Below the pieces are notes generated by a model. It was not told where the DNA came from. It saw only the letters and a program-made list of their open reading frames with translations, and did not search any database. A program made the translations under genes and the position numbers. Shown in pieces: positions 52,901-63,851 of a DNA stretch of 64,000 nt; positions within the stretch are counted from its first letter, which is position 1; the number at the start of each line of letters is the position of its first letter. The stretch comes from Flectonema sp. DT1601. Its lineage: Eukaryota; Euglenozoa; Diplonemea; Diplonemida; Diplonemidae. The stretch spans positions 493,684 to 557,683 of the forward strand of contig OZ025864.1 of NCBI GenBank assembly GCA_964019425.1, written 5' to 3'.

Positions 52901-53075
52901 GCCGGTGTCACGCCGAATCGAAACGGGCACCAGCCACTACCCCAACGCAATAAACTGTCTTAGACAGCTTCTCTGTGTTTGCTAGTTTGATCCATTAGTT
53001 TGTTTTATTAGTTTAATTAGTTTCATCTATACATTTCATTCGTCAGGTGCATGATATGGAAGGCAAGCGCAATTA
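52901..53075 (+). repeat. B2 split direct repeat, right end of element 1
   Basis: Identical to B1. Its last bases GCGCAATTA abut the interrupted SL exon (CTGTACTTTATTG) at 53076. Confidence 0.9.
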
Positions 53076-53167
53076 CTGTACTTTATTGGTACAGTCTCAA
53101 TATCTAAGCTTGCTTAGAATATTTAGCCAACCTCTTAGGAAGAATTCTCTTCTTTTGGGGTTTTTTT
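53076..53167 (+). pseudogene. SL RNA gene 3' part, right of YR retroelement 1
   Basis: The last 13 nt of the SL exon (CTGTACTTTATTG, 53076-53088), then the normal GT donor, intron hairpins and T7 run. It has no 5' exon part or SL promoter, so no normal SL RNA is made. Confidence 0.95.
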
Positions 53168-53431
53168 ATTGCCCGTTCACCTCTGTTTGCCAAGCAGAAG
53201 AAAATGAACAGAGACTTACCGTGCTTATCCTATTTTTATGTAGAAAATTTAATTTATATTATTTAATATATTTTTATTTTGGCTTTTCCCCCCGAAAGAC
53301 GTAATTTTCGCCGCTCCTATGTTAATGTTAAAGCTAAGACCGAGCCCCAGCCCTACTCTGCTAATAAATCTTTTCTGCGAATTTTTTCATGGTGAGGGTC
53401 AAACCCCTAAGAAATAAAAAAATCTGCTATT

Positions 53432-55377
53432 GCCTGCGGCCATACTCTGGTGAATGCACCCCATCCCGCCCGATTTGGGAAGTTAAGCACCAGCAGGCCT
53501 GGTTAGTACTGCGGTGAGTGATCACGTGGGAACCCCGGGTGCTTGCAGGCTTTTTCTCTTACTTCCCTACCCGCAAACAAGCATTTCTGTTAGTACTGGT
53601 TAGTAGTTCTAAAAGCCACACAATTTCTAATTACCTGGGGTAACTGCTTTTTAAGGTTAACCAACGATTCTAAAGCTACAGTTTCTGTACTTTATTGGTA
53701 CAGTCTCAATATCTAAGCTTGCTTAGAATATTTAGCCAACCTCTTAGGAAGAATTCTCTTCTTTTGGGGTTTTTTTATTGCCCGTTCACCTCTGTTTGCC
53801 AAGCAGAAGAAAATGAACAGAGACTTACCGTGCTTATCCTATTTTTATGTAGAAAATTTAATTTATATTATTTAATATATTTTTATTTTGGCTTTTCCCC
53901 CCGAAAGACGTAATTTTCGCCGCTCCTATGTTAATGTTAAAGCTAAGACCGAGCCCCAGCCCTACTCTGCTAATAAATCTTTTCTGCGAATTTTTTCATG
54001 GTGAGGGTCAAACCCCTAAGAAATAAAAAAATCTGCTATTGCCTGCGGCCATACTCTGGTGAATGCACCCCATCCCGCCCGATTTGGGAAGTTAAGCACC
54101 AGCAGGCCTGGTTAGTACTGCGGTGAGTGATCACGTGGGAACCCCGGGTGCTTGCAGGCTTTTTCTCTTACTTCCCTACCCGCAAACAAGCATTTCTGTT
54201 AGTACTGGTTAGTAGTTCTAAAAGCCACACAATTTCTAATTACCTGGGGTAACTGCTTTTTAAGGTTAACCAACGATTCTAAAGCTACAGTTTCTGTACT
54301 TTATTGGTACAGTCTCAATATCTAAGCTTGCTTAGAATATTTAGCCAACCTCTTAGGAAGAATTCTCTTCTTTTGGGGTTTTTTTATTGCCCGTTCACCT
54401 CTGTTTGCCAAGCAGAAGAAAATGAACAGAGACTTACCGTGCTTATCCTATTTTTATGTAGAAAATTTAATTTATATTATTTAATATATTTTTATTTTGG
54501 CTTTTCCCCCCGAAAGACGTAATTTTCGCCGCTCCTATGTTAATGTTAAAGCTAAGACCGAGCCCCAGCCCTACTCTGCTAATAAATCTTTTCTGCGAAT
54601 TTTTTCATGGTGAGGGTCAAACCCCTAAGAAATAAAAAAATCTGCTATTGCCTGCGGCCATACTCTGGTGAATGCACCCCATCCCGCCCGATTTGGGAAG
54701 TTAAGCACCAGCAGGCCTGGTTAGTACTGCGGTGAGTGATCACGTGGGAACCCCGGGTGCTTGCAGGCTTTTTCTCTTACTTCCCTACCCGCAAACAAGC
54801 ATTTCTGTTAGTACTGGTTAGTAGTTCTAAAAGCCACACAATTTCTAATTACCTGGGGTAACTGCTTTTTAAGGTTAACCAACGATTCTAAAGCTACAGT
54901 TTCTGTACTTTATTGGTACAGTCTCAATATCTAAGCTTGCTTAGAATATTTAGCCAACCTCTTAGGAAGAATTCTCTTCTTTTGGGGTTTTTTTATTGCC
55001 CGTTCACCTCTGTTTGCCAAGCAGAAGAAAATGAATAGAGACTTACCGTGCTTATCCTATTTTTATGTAGAAAATTTAATTTATATTATTTAATATATTT
55101 TTATTTTGGCTTTTCCCCCCGAAAGACGTAATTTTCGCCGCTCCTATGTTAATGTTAAAGCTAAGACCGAGCCCCAGCCCTACTCTGCTAATAAATCTTT
55201 TCTGCGAATTTTTTCATGGTGAGGGTCAAACCCCTAAGAAATAAAAAAATCTGCTATTGCCTGCGGCCATACTCTGGTGAATGCACCCCATCCCGCCCGA
55301 TTTGGGAAGTTAAGCACCAGCAGGCCTGGTTAGTACTGCGGTGAGTGATCACGTGGGAACCCCGGGTGCTTGCAGGC
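53432..55377 (+). rRNA. 5S rRNA genes, second block, copies 1-4
   Basis: Starts at 53432, 54041, 54650 and 55259; each is 119 nt, complete and followed by T5. Confidence 0.95.
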
Positions 55378-58300
55378 TTTTTCTCTTACTTCCCTACCCG
55401 CAAACAAGCATTTCTGTTAGTACTGGTTAGTAGTTCTAAAAGCCACACAATTTCTAATTACCTGGGGTAACTGCTTTTTAAGGTTAACCAACGATTCTAA
55501 AGCTACAGTTTCTGTACTTTATTGGTACAGTCTCAATATCTAAGCTTGCTTAGAATATTTAGCCAACCTCTTAGGAAGAATTCTCTTCTTTTGGGGTTTT
55601 TTTATTGCCCGTTCACCTCTGTTTGCCAAGCAGAAGAAAATGAACAGAGACTTACCGTGCTTATCCTATTTTTATGTAGAAAATTTAATTTATATTATTT
55701 AATATATTTTTATTTTGGCTTTTCCCCCCGAAAGACGTAATTTTCGCCGCTCCTATGTTAATGTTAAAGCTAAGACCGAGCCCCAGCCCTACTCTGCTAA
55801 TAAATCTTTTCTGCGAATTTTTTCATGGTGAGGGTCAAACCCCTAAGAAATAAAAAAATCTGCTATTGCCTGCGGCCATACTCTGGTGAATGCACCCCAT
55901 CCCGCCCGATTTGGGAAGTTAAGCACCAGCAGGCCTGGTTAGTACTGCGGTGAGTGATCACGTGGGAACCCCGGGTGCTTGCTACCCGCAAACAAGCATT
56001 TCTGTTAGTACTGGTTAGTAGTTCTAAAAGCCACACAATTTCTAATTACCTGGGGTAACTGCTTTTTAAGGTTAACCAACGATTCTAAAGCTACAGTTTC
56101 TGTACTTTATTGGTACAGTCTCAATATCTAAGCTTGCTTAGAATATTTAGCCAACCTCTTAGGAAGAATTCTCTTCTTTTGGGGTTTTTTTATTGCCCGT
56201 TCACCTCTGTTTGCCAAGCAGAAGAAAATGAACAGAGACTTACCGTGCTTATCCTATTTTTATGTAGAAAATTTAATTTATATTATTTAATATATTTTTA
56301 TTTTGGCTTTTCCCCCCGAAAGACGTAATTTTCGCCGCTCCTATGTTAATGTTAAAGCTAAGACCGAGCCCCAGCCCTACTCTGCTAATAAATCTTTTCT
56401 GCGAATTTTTTCATGGTGAGGGTCAAACCCCTAAGAAATAAAAAAATCTGCTATTGCCTGCGGCCATACTCTGGTGAATGCACCCCATCCCGCCCGATTT
56501 GGGAAGTTAAGCACCAGCAGGCCTGGTTAGTACTGCGGTGAGTGATCACGTGGGAACCCCGGGTGCTTGCAGGCTTTTTCTCTTACTTCCCTACCCGCAA
56601 ACAAGCATTTCTGTTAGTACTGGTTAGTAGTTCTAAAAGCCACACAATTTCTAATTACCTGGGGTAACTGCTTTTTAAGGTTAACCAACGATTCTAAAGC
56701 TACAGTTTCTGTACTTTATTGGTACAGTCTCAATATCTAAGCTTGCTTAGAATATTTAGCCAACCTCTTAGGAAGAATTCTCTTCTTTTGGGGTTTTTTT
56801 ATTGCCCGTTCACCTCTGTTTGCCAAGCAGAAGAAAATGAACAGAGACTTACCGTGCTTATCCTATTTTTATGTAGAAAATTTAATTTATATTATTTAAT
56901 ATATTTTTATTTTGGCTTTTCCCCCCGAAAGACGTAATTTTCGCCGCTCCTATGTTAATGTTAAAGCTAAGACCGAGCCCCAGCCCTACTCTGCTAATAA
57001 ATCTTTTCTGCGAATTTTTTCATGGTGAGGGTCAAACCCCTAAGAAATAAAAAAATCTGCTATTGCCTGCGGCCATACTCTGGTGAATGCACCCCATCCC
57101 GCCCGATTTGGGAAGTTAAGCACCAGCAGGCCTGGTTAGTACTGCGGTGAGTGATCACGTGGGAACCCCGGGTGCTTGCAGGCTTTTTCTCTTACTTCCC
57201 TACCCGCAAACAAGCATTTCTGTTAGTACTGGTTAGTAGTTCTAAAAGCCACACAATTTCTAATTACCTGGGGTAACTGCTTTTTAAGGTTAACCAACGA
57301 TTCTAAAGCTACAGTTTCTGTACTTTATTGGTACAGTCTCAATATCTAAGCTTGCTTAGAATATTTAGCCAACCTCTTAGGAAGAATTCTCTTCTTTTGG
57401 GGTTTTTTTATTGCCCGTTCACCTCTGTTTGCCAAGCAGAAGAAAATGAACAGAGACTTACCGTGCTTATCCTATTTTTATGTAGAAAATTTAATTTATA
57501 TTATTTAATATATTTTTATTTTGGCTTTTCCCCCCGAAAGACGTAATTTTCGCCGCTCCTATGTTAATGTTAAAGCTAAGACCGAGCCCCAGCCCTACTC
57601 TGCTAATAAATCTTTTCTGCGAATTTTTTCATGGTGAGGGTCAAACCCCTAAGAAATAAAAAAATCTGCTATTGCCTGCGGCCATACTCTGGTGAATGCA
57701 CCCCATCCCGCCCGATTTGGGAAGTTAAGCACCAGCAGGCCTGGTTAGTACTGCGGTGAGTGATCACGTGGGAACCCCGGGTGCTTGCAGGCTTTTTCTC
57801 TTACTTCCCTACCCGCAAACAAGCATTTCTGTTAGTACTGGTTAGTAGTTCTAAAAGCCACACAATTTCTAATTACCTGGGGTAACTGCTTTTTAAGGTT
57901 AACCAACGATTCTAAAGCTACAGTTTCTGTACTTTATTGGTACAGTCTCAATATCTAAGCTTGCTTAGAATATTTAGCCAACCTCTTAGGAAGAATTCTC
58001 TTCTTTTGGGGTTTTTTTATTGCCCGTTCACCTCTGTTTGCCAAGCAGAAGAAAATGAACAGAGACTTACCGTGCTTATCCTATTTTTATGTAGAAAATT
58101 TAATTTATATTATTTAATATATTTTTATTTTGGCTTTTCCCCCCGAAAGACGTAATTTTCGCCGCTCCTATGTTAATGTTAAAGCTAAGACCGAGCCCCA
58201 GCCCTACTCTGCTAATAAATCTTTTCTGCGAATTTTTTCATGGTGAGGGTCAAACCCCTAAGAAATAAAAAAATCTGCTATTGCCTGCGGCCATACTCTG

Positions 58301-58627
58301 GTGAATGCACCCCATCCCGCCCGATTTGGGAAGTTAAGCACCAGCAGGCCTGGTTAGTACTGCGGTGAGTGATCACGTGGGAACCCCGGGTGCTTGCAGG
58401 CTTTTTCTCTTACTTCCCTACCCGCAAACAAGCATTTCTGTTAGTACTGGTTAGTAGTTCTAAAAGCCACACAATTTCTAATTACCTGGGGTAACTGCTT
58501 TTTAAGGTTAACCAACGATTCTAAAGCTACAGTTTCTGTACTTTATTGGTACAGTCTCAATATCTAAGCTTGCTTAGAATATTTAGCCAACCTCTTAGGA
58601 AGAATTCTCTTCTTTTGGGGTTTTTTT
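53659..58627 (+). ncRNA. SL RNA genes, second block (9 copies)
   Basis: Exons start at 53659, 54268, 54877, 55486, 56074, 56683, 57292, 57901 and 58510; sequence as in unit 1. In the copy starting at 54877 a C-to-T change at 55036 falls downstream of the T-run, so the RNA itself is unchanged. Confidence 0.95.
55868..55982 (+). pseudogene. 5S rRNA clipped by a 21-bp deletion (second block, copy 5)
   Basis: Carries exactly the deletion seen in the copy at 44528 and lies exactly 11,340 bp downstream of it. The end of the gene and the T5 terminator are missing. Confidence 0.9.
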
Positions 58628-59010
58628 ATTGCCCGTTCACCTCTGTTTGCCAAGCAGAAGAAAATGAACAGAGACTTACCGTGCTTATCCTATTTTTATG
58701 TAGAAAATTTAATTTATATTATTTAATATATTTTTATTTTGGCTTTTCCCCCCGAAAGACGTAATTTTCGCCGCTCCTATGTTAATGTTAAAGCTAAGAC
58801 CGAGCCCCAGCCCTACTCTGCTAATAAATCTTTTCTGCGAATTTTTTCATGGTGAGGGTCAAACCCCTAAGAAATAAAAAAATCTGCTATTGCCTGCGGC
58901 CATACTCTGGTGAATGCACCCCATCCCGCCCGATTTGGGAAGTTAAGCACCAGCAGGCCTGGTTAGTACTGCGGTGAGTGATCACGTGGGAACCCCGGGT
59001 GCTTGCAGGC
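56456..59010 (+). rRNA. 5S rRNA genes, second block, copies 6-10
   Basis: Starts at 56456, 57065, 57674, 58283 and 58892; complete. Confidence 0.95.
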
Positions 59011-59118
59011 TTTTTCTCTTACTTCCCTACCCGCAAACAAGCATTTCTGTTAGTACTGGTTAGTAGTTCTAAAAGCCACACAATTTCTAATTACCTGGGG
59101 TAACTGCTTTTTAAGGTT

Positions 59119-59144
59119 AACCAACGATTCTAAAGCTACAGTTT
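59119..59144 (+). pseudogene. SL exon 5' part, interrupted by YR retroelement 2
   Basis: The same 26-nt exon piece and break point as at 47779-47804. Confidence 0.95.
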
Positions 59145-59514
59145 TTGCAAATTTATTTCAGTAATTGCGCAGCCATCCAAAATGCACCAGAATTTAGGCA
59201 GAAAACTTTCTTACTAGAAGAGTAAGAAAGGTTTTTGCCCAAGGAAAAGATGCTGGATTTCTGCGCATAAGCAGGTTTAGGAAAGATAGATAAGGTATAA
59301 TAGGATGAGAAAGGACTCCTTTTAGTAGGCAATCTTGTTTTGAAATCTAGGTGTTCGGCTGCTAATTCAGTTAGCAGTAAAAAATCATGGAGTTTTGGTG
59401 CTAATTTGTCTTTTTGCTATAGTTTAAATAATTTGGATTCTAATAAATTTATTCTTTTACTTTTGCAGTTATTTGCCACTTTGTCACATCTCACCACTAA
59501 AAGTAAAAGAAAAA
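59145..59514 (+). repeat. A1 split direct repeat (copy 2)
   Basis: Same 370-bp sequence, folding region and AG acceptors as 47805-48174. Confidence 0.85.
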
Positions 59515-59636
59515 TGACTACCAACGATTCTAAAGCTACAGTTTCTGTACTTTATTGTTATTTGCCACTTTGTCACATCTCACCACTAAAAGTAAAAGAA
59601 AAAGCTACAGTTTCTGTACTTTATTGTAAAAGAAAA

Positions 59637-60701
59637 ATGACTACTGCAACTATTAAGTGCATGAATGATGATGAGATTGAAGGATTTCTAGCAAGCACAA
59701 TGGGCCACAAAGTTAGGGCCTTCTTCGTTAATGATTTACCATTAGAAGGAATAGTGAAGATTGACAGAGCAGGCAAGGGTGGAATTTATAACCAAGCTAT
59801 GAGTAAAACTGTTAGGGAACTGGGACAAACAGGATGTATCAAAATAGATGTATTAGAAGCTCCTAATGTGAGTGAAATCGAACCAGGAATCGCAGCTGCC
59901 GTGATAGCACGCACGAGGGAAGAAAGTCAGAAGCGGGATGCTGCAGTTCGACAAGAGAGCGAGGTGCGTTCGCATGAGACAAACATCCTCAAACAAGAAG
60001 TAATTGGAATTAAAGATCAATTCCAGCAGTTTCAACAGTCTCAACTGCAGTTTCAGCAGCAGCTTCAGCAACAATTACAGCAACAGCTCCAGCAGCATTT
60101 TCAAAATACACCACATCAGCAGACCTCGCAGGGGCCACAGCCTGTACCACCACCAGTGCTTCCTGCAGCGCCTCAGCAAGGTACTCAGCAAGGTGGAGAA
60201 GAAGATTCACAGATGCAGTCTGCTGTATTAGACACGAATAGTGTTTTAGACTGGATTCCAATCATGGAACAACGGCTGACTGAGATCTTGCTGATTAAGC
60301 TGGAATCAAAATTTGTAGGAAGAGTTCCCCCTGGACCAGGGGTTGAGTTGCTAGAGAATTATTACAATAACTTAGAAAGATTCATATTAGCTATGGAATT
60401 CATCCCAAGATGGGACAAGAACGAGAATGCAGTCTCATTAGGAAATAACTTGTTGAGAGATTTGAAGATTCAGAATATGTATTGCATGAATGGGACAAAG
60501 AGGTCGGATCTAATCAATCAGCTTAAAACAGAGGCTAATGATCCATTACAGAAGGCTAATGCAGTACTTATGGCAAAGAAGAAAGCAATTACCAGAAACC
60601 TTACAAGCAGTGCAAGTACAAAAGGAAGAAAAGGAGGATATGTTCCATTCCGTAGGACGTTCCAGCGAGGACAGGGAAACGGAAGGGCTGGGGGACAATG
60701 A
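59637..60701 (+). CDS. gag-like protein of YR retroelement 2
   Basis: 354 aa, identical to the protein at 48297-49361: globular N-terminus, Gln-rich coiled-coil-like middle, conserved DWIPIMEQRL block and Arg/Gly-rich tail. A Gag-like role is inferred from position and composition. Confidence 0.7.
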   Translation: MTTATIKCMNDDEIEGFLASTMGHKVRAFFVNDLPLEGIVKIDRAGKGGIYNQAMSKTVRELGQTGCIKIDVLEAPNVSEIEPGIAAAVIARTREESQKRDAAVRQESEVRSHETNILKQEVIGIKDQFQQFQQSQLQFQQQLQQQLQQQLQQHFQNTPHQQTSQGPQPVPPPVLPAAPQQGTQQGGEEDSQMQSAVLDTNSVLDWIPIMEQRLTEILLIKLESKFVGRVPPGPGVELLENYYNNLERFILAMEFIPRWDKNENAVSLGNNLLRDLKIQNMYCMNGTKRSDLINQLKTEANDPLQKANAVLMAKKKAITRNLTSSASTKGRKGGYVPFRRTFQRGQGNGRAGGQ

Positions 60702-63700
60702 CTGGCGACGTCCAGCCCTACACTGCCAGTGAGGAGAGCAAGAGCCTCGGGAAACTTGCTACAAATATTGAAGGTAAAGAAGCAGGTAGAAATAGAAAGA
60801 GGAACACTGAAAATTCAGAGAAATCTCAAAGTAATTGGTCTAATGCGCAGGTATACCCCGGGAAAGCCTGGGATGGCAATTTCAAAAAGTATCTCATCTC
60901 TAAGTCCAGTCAGGGAAAATTCAAAGAATCTCAAAAATCTGGAAAAGACAGACTTAGTAGAAAAAGTGGAGGAAGAACCCAGAAGGGACTCTTCAGGGGT
61001 GATCCAAAATGTCCTTCTAGACATAGTGGAGCCCTCTGCCCTGAGCAGAAATCAGAAGGAAGACTCTGTGGGAGTGCTCCAAGCAACAGAAAGACTTGGA
61101 GAGACAATGGAGAAGATGTGGGCAAAGGAGACCACTTCCAGCAGGAAGCAGCTCTGGAAGAGACTGATAAATTGGGCAGGCAGCCAGAACCTACAAGTCA
61201 ATGGGGACACAGCTGTTCTCTTCGTGATGGCAACGGGAGCAGCGGAATCGGCGCTTCTTACATATTCAAAGCACCTGTCAGCCCTGATGGGGAAGATGGG
61301 AATGGACAGCAAGCCACTTTTAACCTTAGCAGCAGCAATCAGAGCAGCAGGAGGGAACATTCCAACTCAGCAAGCAATCCCCATGAAGAGGGAGCACTTA
61401 GTAGGATGGGCGATGAAACAATGTACGAGGACGAGAGTCGCGATGCTCATCAGCTGGAAGGCAGCCGCACGATGGGGAGAGACAGCAGGACTAGCAAGGG
61501 AGCAGTTTATACTAATTTCAAAGGAAGAAATAATAATAGATTGGGCAACCACACCAAAGGGCCGCAGAGGCAATCCGTTCTACCCGAGCAGATGGGCCGT
61601 GTTGGTCGGGGATTTCGTGGAGGAAATAGCGGATGGACTGACGGAAATAGAAGAATTCGAAACCTTACATCCGTGGGACACATCACGACTAGTAAAAGAG
61701 TGGAAGGAAGACAGTATTATGAAAACCTATACAGCCCACTCGATAAAAAGAGGCGCAATAAGCACCTTACTAGAGCTCCTCGCGAGCGGATGCGACCTGA
61801 AGGAAGAGCTGATAAGCCGCCTTGCAAAGCACTCGACGACGTCGGCGATCTCAAATACAACAATAAGGTACGGAGGGAACGCAATCGCCACCGCTCGGGC
61901 CCTGAAGACATCCTTAGTGACGAAGTTCCTATAAAACTGATAAGAAAAATGGGGGCTCAGTTCACACACAGGGCTAAGTCAACAAGGATACCGAGTACGA
62001 GCTACGAGAAGTCGGCCCCATTACACGCAGCGATCGTACAGCCGATGGATATTCAAATAATCAAAGACCGGATGCTTCCGAGCGTCCTAGAGCGTTTCAA
62101 CGAGACTTGGGACTTGACATTTAAAAATGCAGGAAATCTGAAAAGTTTAGGTAAAAATAGAGAGAAGAATCCCCCTCCCAGACTCGAACCGGCGCTCCCT
62201 AACGACCCTTCGAGACACTCATCCCGTTCTCCCGCCAACCATTCCACCACTCCCCACCTGAAAGATAAAAAAACCCAGAATTCTTTTCAAAAGACAAAGC
62301 TTTCCTGTCTTCACTCTAAGGAGTTAGTAAGGTGTAAAATTGCAGTACCTTTTAAGAAGGAACTTTCTAAGTCCAGGAACGTGCCTTTCACAGTTTTCGA
62401 GGAAAGGGAGACAGGAGATAGGCAGCGCTTTATCTTGTGGACTAAGGAAGAGAACGAGAAGATTTACGAGACTGGATATGAACCGTTTGTACCTTTACAA
62501 CATATCTCGAAGTACTTAGGTGCAGTGCACTCAGAAGTAGCTTCTTTAAGAGACTTTAAAACAGGTTTTTATCAGATACTTATTCCAGAGGCTTCGAGAC
62601 CTCTTTTTACCTTCGAGGATGCCTCGGGGGACTGGTTCGCGCTAACCAGATTACCGATGGGGCACGTTTGTGCGCCCGAAATTATGAATACGATTACTGC
62701 AGTAGTTTCTGGCGACCCCTTGTTTGTTAGGCCAGAATTTGCAGAAAAGCAAGTGAAAATTGATTGGTGGATAGATAATATAAGGATTTATGGGGATAAA
62801 GAAAGGGTCCGAGAGGCCACGAATAGAATGGACGAGTTTGCCAGGCTTTGCAACGCAACCTGGAAGGTACAAGATACTGTTAATTTAGGCACTGAATACG
62901 AATTTTTAGGTGCATTTTTCTCACATCCTACTAGGGAAGTTTCTTTAGGTGAAAAGATTACTAAAAGAATAAAAGCTTGCAATTTGAACTGCATAACTGC
63001 AGCAGCAGCAGAATCTCTTTCGGGCAGGCTTTTGCATGCTAGTGCCATATCGGGGGTCCCTCCTGGTAGGTTCTGGTTTGCAATGAAGTTTCTGCGAAGA
63101 CTTACTAATAAGCTCAATCGAGGAGCAATTCTTGTTTCAGAAAAGACTTCTTTACCAAACTCAGTGAAAGCTGAGCTGCGCGCGTGGATGCACCAAGTCC
63201 AGAAGGGACGTACTATTTTACCAGATGAGAAGGTCGGTAAAACTGCGGAGGTCTTTATCGATGCCTCGCTCAAGGGCTGGGGAGGTGTGATTGTTTGGGA
63301 CTCTGCAGAGATGGAAATCTTAGGTGGCCAATGGCCTTTAGGCGAAGAACGCCATATTAACATTCTCGAGGCAGATGCCTTAGGGAAGACTTTGAGCGCT
63401 ATTACTAGAGCGGACCATTTGTCCATCTGGGTCGATAACACCACGGTCTGCGGATCGTTCAGAAAGAAGATGTGTGCTCGCTCACACTCTCTTAATTCAT
63501 TTATTTTAGTTTCAATAGAAAAATTACTTCGTTTAAAATGTTCTTTCACACTTCAATGGGTGAGCACAAAGTATAACCCCGCAGACATCCCCTCGAGGGA
63601 GCCTATCACCTCGGAAACGAGGGCGAAGGTCGAACTTGCGCTCGGGGGCTTCTTCAACTCGCGACGGGGTGGCGGAGCCGGTGTCACGCCGAATCGAAAC

Positions 63701-63739
63701 GGGCACCAGCCACTACCCCAACGCAATAAACTGTCTTAG
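60698..63739 (+). CDS. RT / RNase H ORF of YR retroelement 2
   Basis: Identical to 49358-52399. RT motifs (LPMGHVCAPEIMN, IDWWIDNIRIYGD) and RNase H motifs (FIDASLKGWGG, NPADIPSRE) occupy the second half; the first about 410 codons overlap the recombinase frame and are probably not meaningful on their own. Confidence 0.85.
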   Translation: MTGDVQPYTASEESKSLGKLATNIEGKEAGRNRKRNTENSEKSQSNWSNAQVYPGKAWDGNFKKYLISKSSQGKFKESQKSGKDRLSRKSGGRTQKGLFRGDPKCPSRHSGALCPEQKSEGRLCGSAPSNRKTWRDNGEDVGKGDHFQQEAALEETDKLGRQPEPTSQWGHSCSLRDGNGSSGIGASYIFKAPVSPDGEDGNGQQATFNLSSSNQSSRREHSNSASNPHEEGALSRMGDETMYEDESRDAHQLEGSRTMGRDSRTSKGAVYTNFKGRNNNRLGNHTKGPQRQSVLPEQMGRVGRGFRGGNSGWTDGNRRIRNLTSVGHITTSKRVEGRQYYENLYSPLDKKRRNKHLTRAPRERMRPEGRADKPPCKALDDVGDLKYNNKVRRERNRHRSGPEDILSDEVPIKLIRKMGAQFTHRAKSTRIPSTSYEKSAPLHAAIVQPMDIQIIKDRMLPSVLERFNETWDLTFKNAGNLKSLGKNREKNPPPRLEPALPNDPSRHSSRSPANHSTTPHLKDKKTQNSFQKTKLSCLHSKELVRCKIAVPFKKELSKSRNVPFTVFEERETGDRQRFILWTKEENEKIYETGYEPFVPLQHISKYLGAVHSEVASLRDFKTGFYQILIPEASRPLFTFEDASGDWFALTRLPMGHVCAPEIMNTITAVVSGDPLFVRPEFAEKQVKIDWWIDNIRIYGDKERVREATNRMDEFARLCNATWKVQDTVNLGTEYEFLGAFFSHPTREVSLGEKITKRIKACNLNCITAAAAESLSGRLLHASAISGVPPGRFWFAMKFLRRLTNKLNRGAILVSEKTSLPNSVKAELRAWMHQVQKGRTILPDEKVGKTAEVFIDASLKGWGGVIVWDSAEMEILGGQWPLGEERHINILEADALGKTLSAITRADHLSIWVDNTTVCGSFRKKMCARSHSLNSFILVSIEKLLRLKCSFTLQWVSTKYNPADIPSREPITSETRAKVELALGGFFNSRRGGGAGVTPNRNGHQPLPQRNKLS
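60729..61934 (+). CDS. Tyrosine recombinase of YR retroelement 2
   Basis: Identical to 49389-50594, with the Arg, H-x-x-R (HSIKRGA), second His (KHSTTS) and Tyr (IRYGG) signature. Confidence 0.85.
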   Translation: MRRARASGNLLQILKVKKQVEIERGTLKIQRNLKVIGLMRRYTPGKPGMAISKSISSLSPVRENSKNLKNLEKTDLVEKVEEEPRRDSSGVIQNVLLDIVEPSALSRNQKEDSVGVLQATERLGETMEKMWAKETTSSRKQLWKRLINWAGSQNLQVNGDTAVLFVMATGAAESALLTYSKHLSALMGKMGMDSKPLLTLAAAIRAAGGNIPTQQAIPMKREHLVGWAMKQCTRTRVAMLISWKAAARWGETAGLAREQFILISKEEIIIDWATTPKGRRGNPFYPSRWAVLVGDFVEEIADGLTEIEEFETLHPWDTSRLVKEWKEDSIMKTYTAHSIKRGAISTLLELLASGCDLKEELISRLAKHSTTSAISNTTIRYGGNAIATARALKTSLVTKFL

Positions 63740-63851
63740 ACAGCTTCTCTGTGTTTGCTAGTTTGATCCATTAGTTTGTTTTATTAGTTTAATTAGTTTC
63801 ATCTATACATTTCATTCGTCAGGTGCATGATATGGAAGGCAAGCGCAATTA
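63677..63851 (+). repeat. B1 split direct repeat (copy 2)
   Basis: Same 175 bp as 52337-52511, ending GCGCAATTA. Confidence 0.9.

Larger units (their letters stand above)
47805..53075 (+). mobile_element. YR retrotransposon, VIPER/Ngaro-like, copy 1
   Basis: A 5271-bp element that looks whole. The order is A1 (47805-48174), gag-like ORF, tyrosine recombinase, RT/RNase H, B1 (52337-52511), A2 (52512-52881), 19-bp spacer, B2 (52901-53075). A1 and A2 (370 bp each) and B1 and B2 (175 bp each) are identical as far as I can read. This is the split-direct-repeat plan of YR retrotransposons (PAT, Ngaro, VIPER), which integrate from a circular DNA by site-specific recombination. It sits between nt 26 and 27 of a 39-nt SL exon with no target-site duplication. 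Identical repeats and open frames mean it is very young; no breaks were noticed. The second copy begins at 59145. Confidence 0.9.
53076..59144 (+). repeat. Tandem SL RNA + 5S rRNA array, second block
   Basis: Ten units between the two retroelement copies: nine complete SL RNA genes, one exon split at each end, and ten 5S copies, one of them clipped. Total length 6069 bp = 10 x 609 minus 21. A C-to-T change at 55036 distinguishes one SL-gene flank from all others. Confidence 0.95.

Noticed and set aside
21649-58764. A 72-codon open frame repeated in every array unit, beginning at the SL exon end and covering the SL intron and spacer.
   Set aside because: It coincides with the SL RNA gene and its T-run terminator, is identical only because the units are identical, starts at a TTG, and is absent as a protein signal elsewhere.
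21243-59144. CRISPR-like array interpretation of the long regular repeats.
   Set aside because: The 609-bp unit contains SL RNA and 5S rRNA genes with no variable spacers; this is a eukaryotic gene array.
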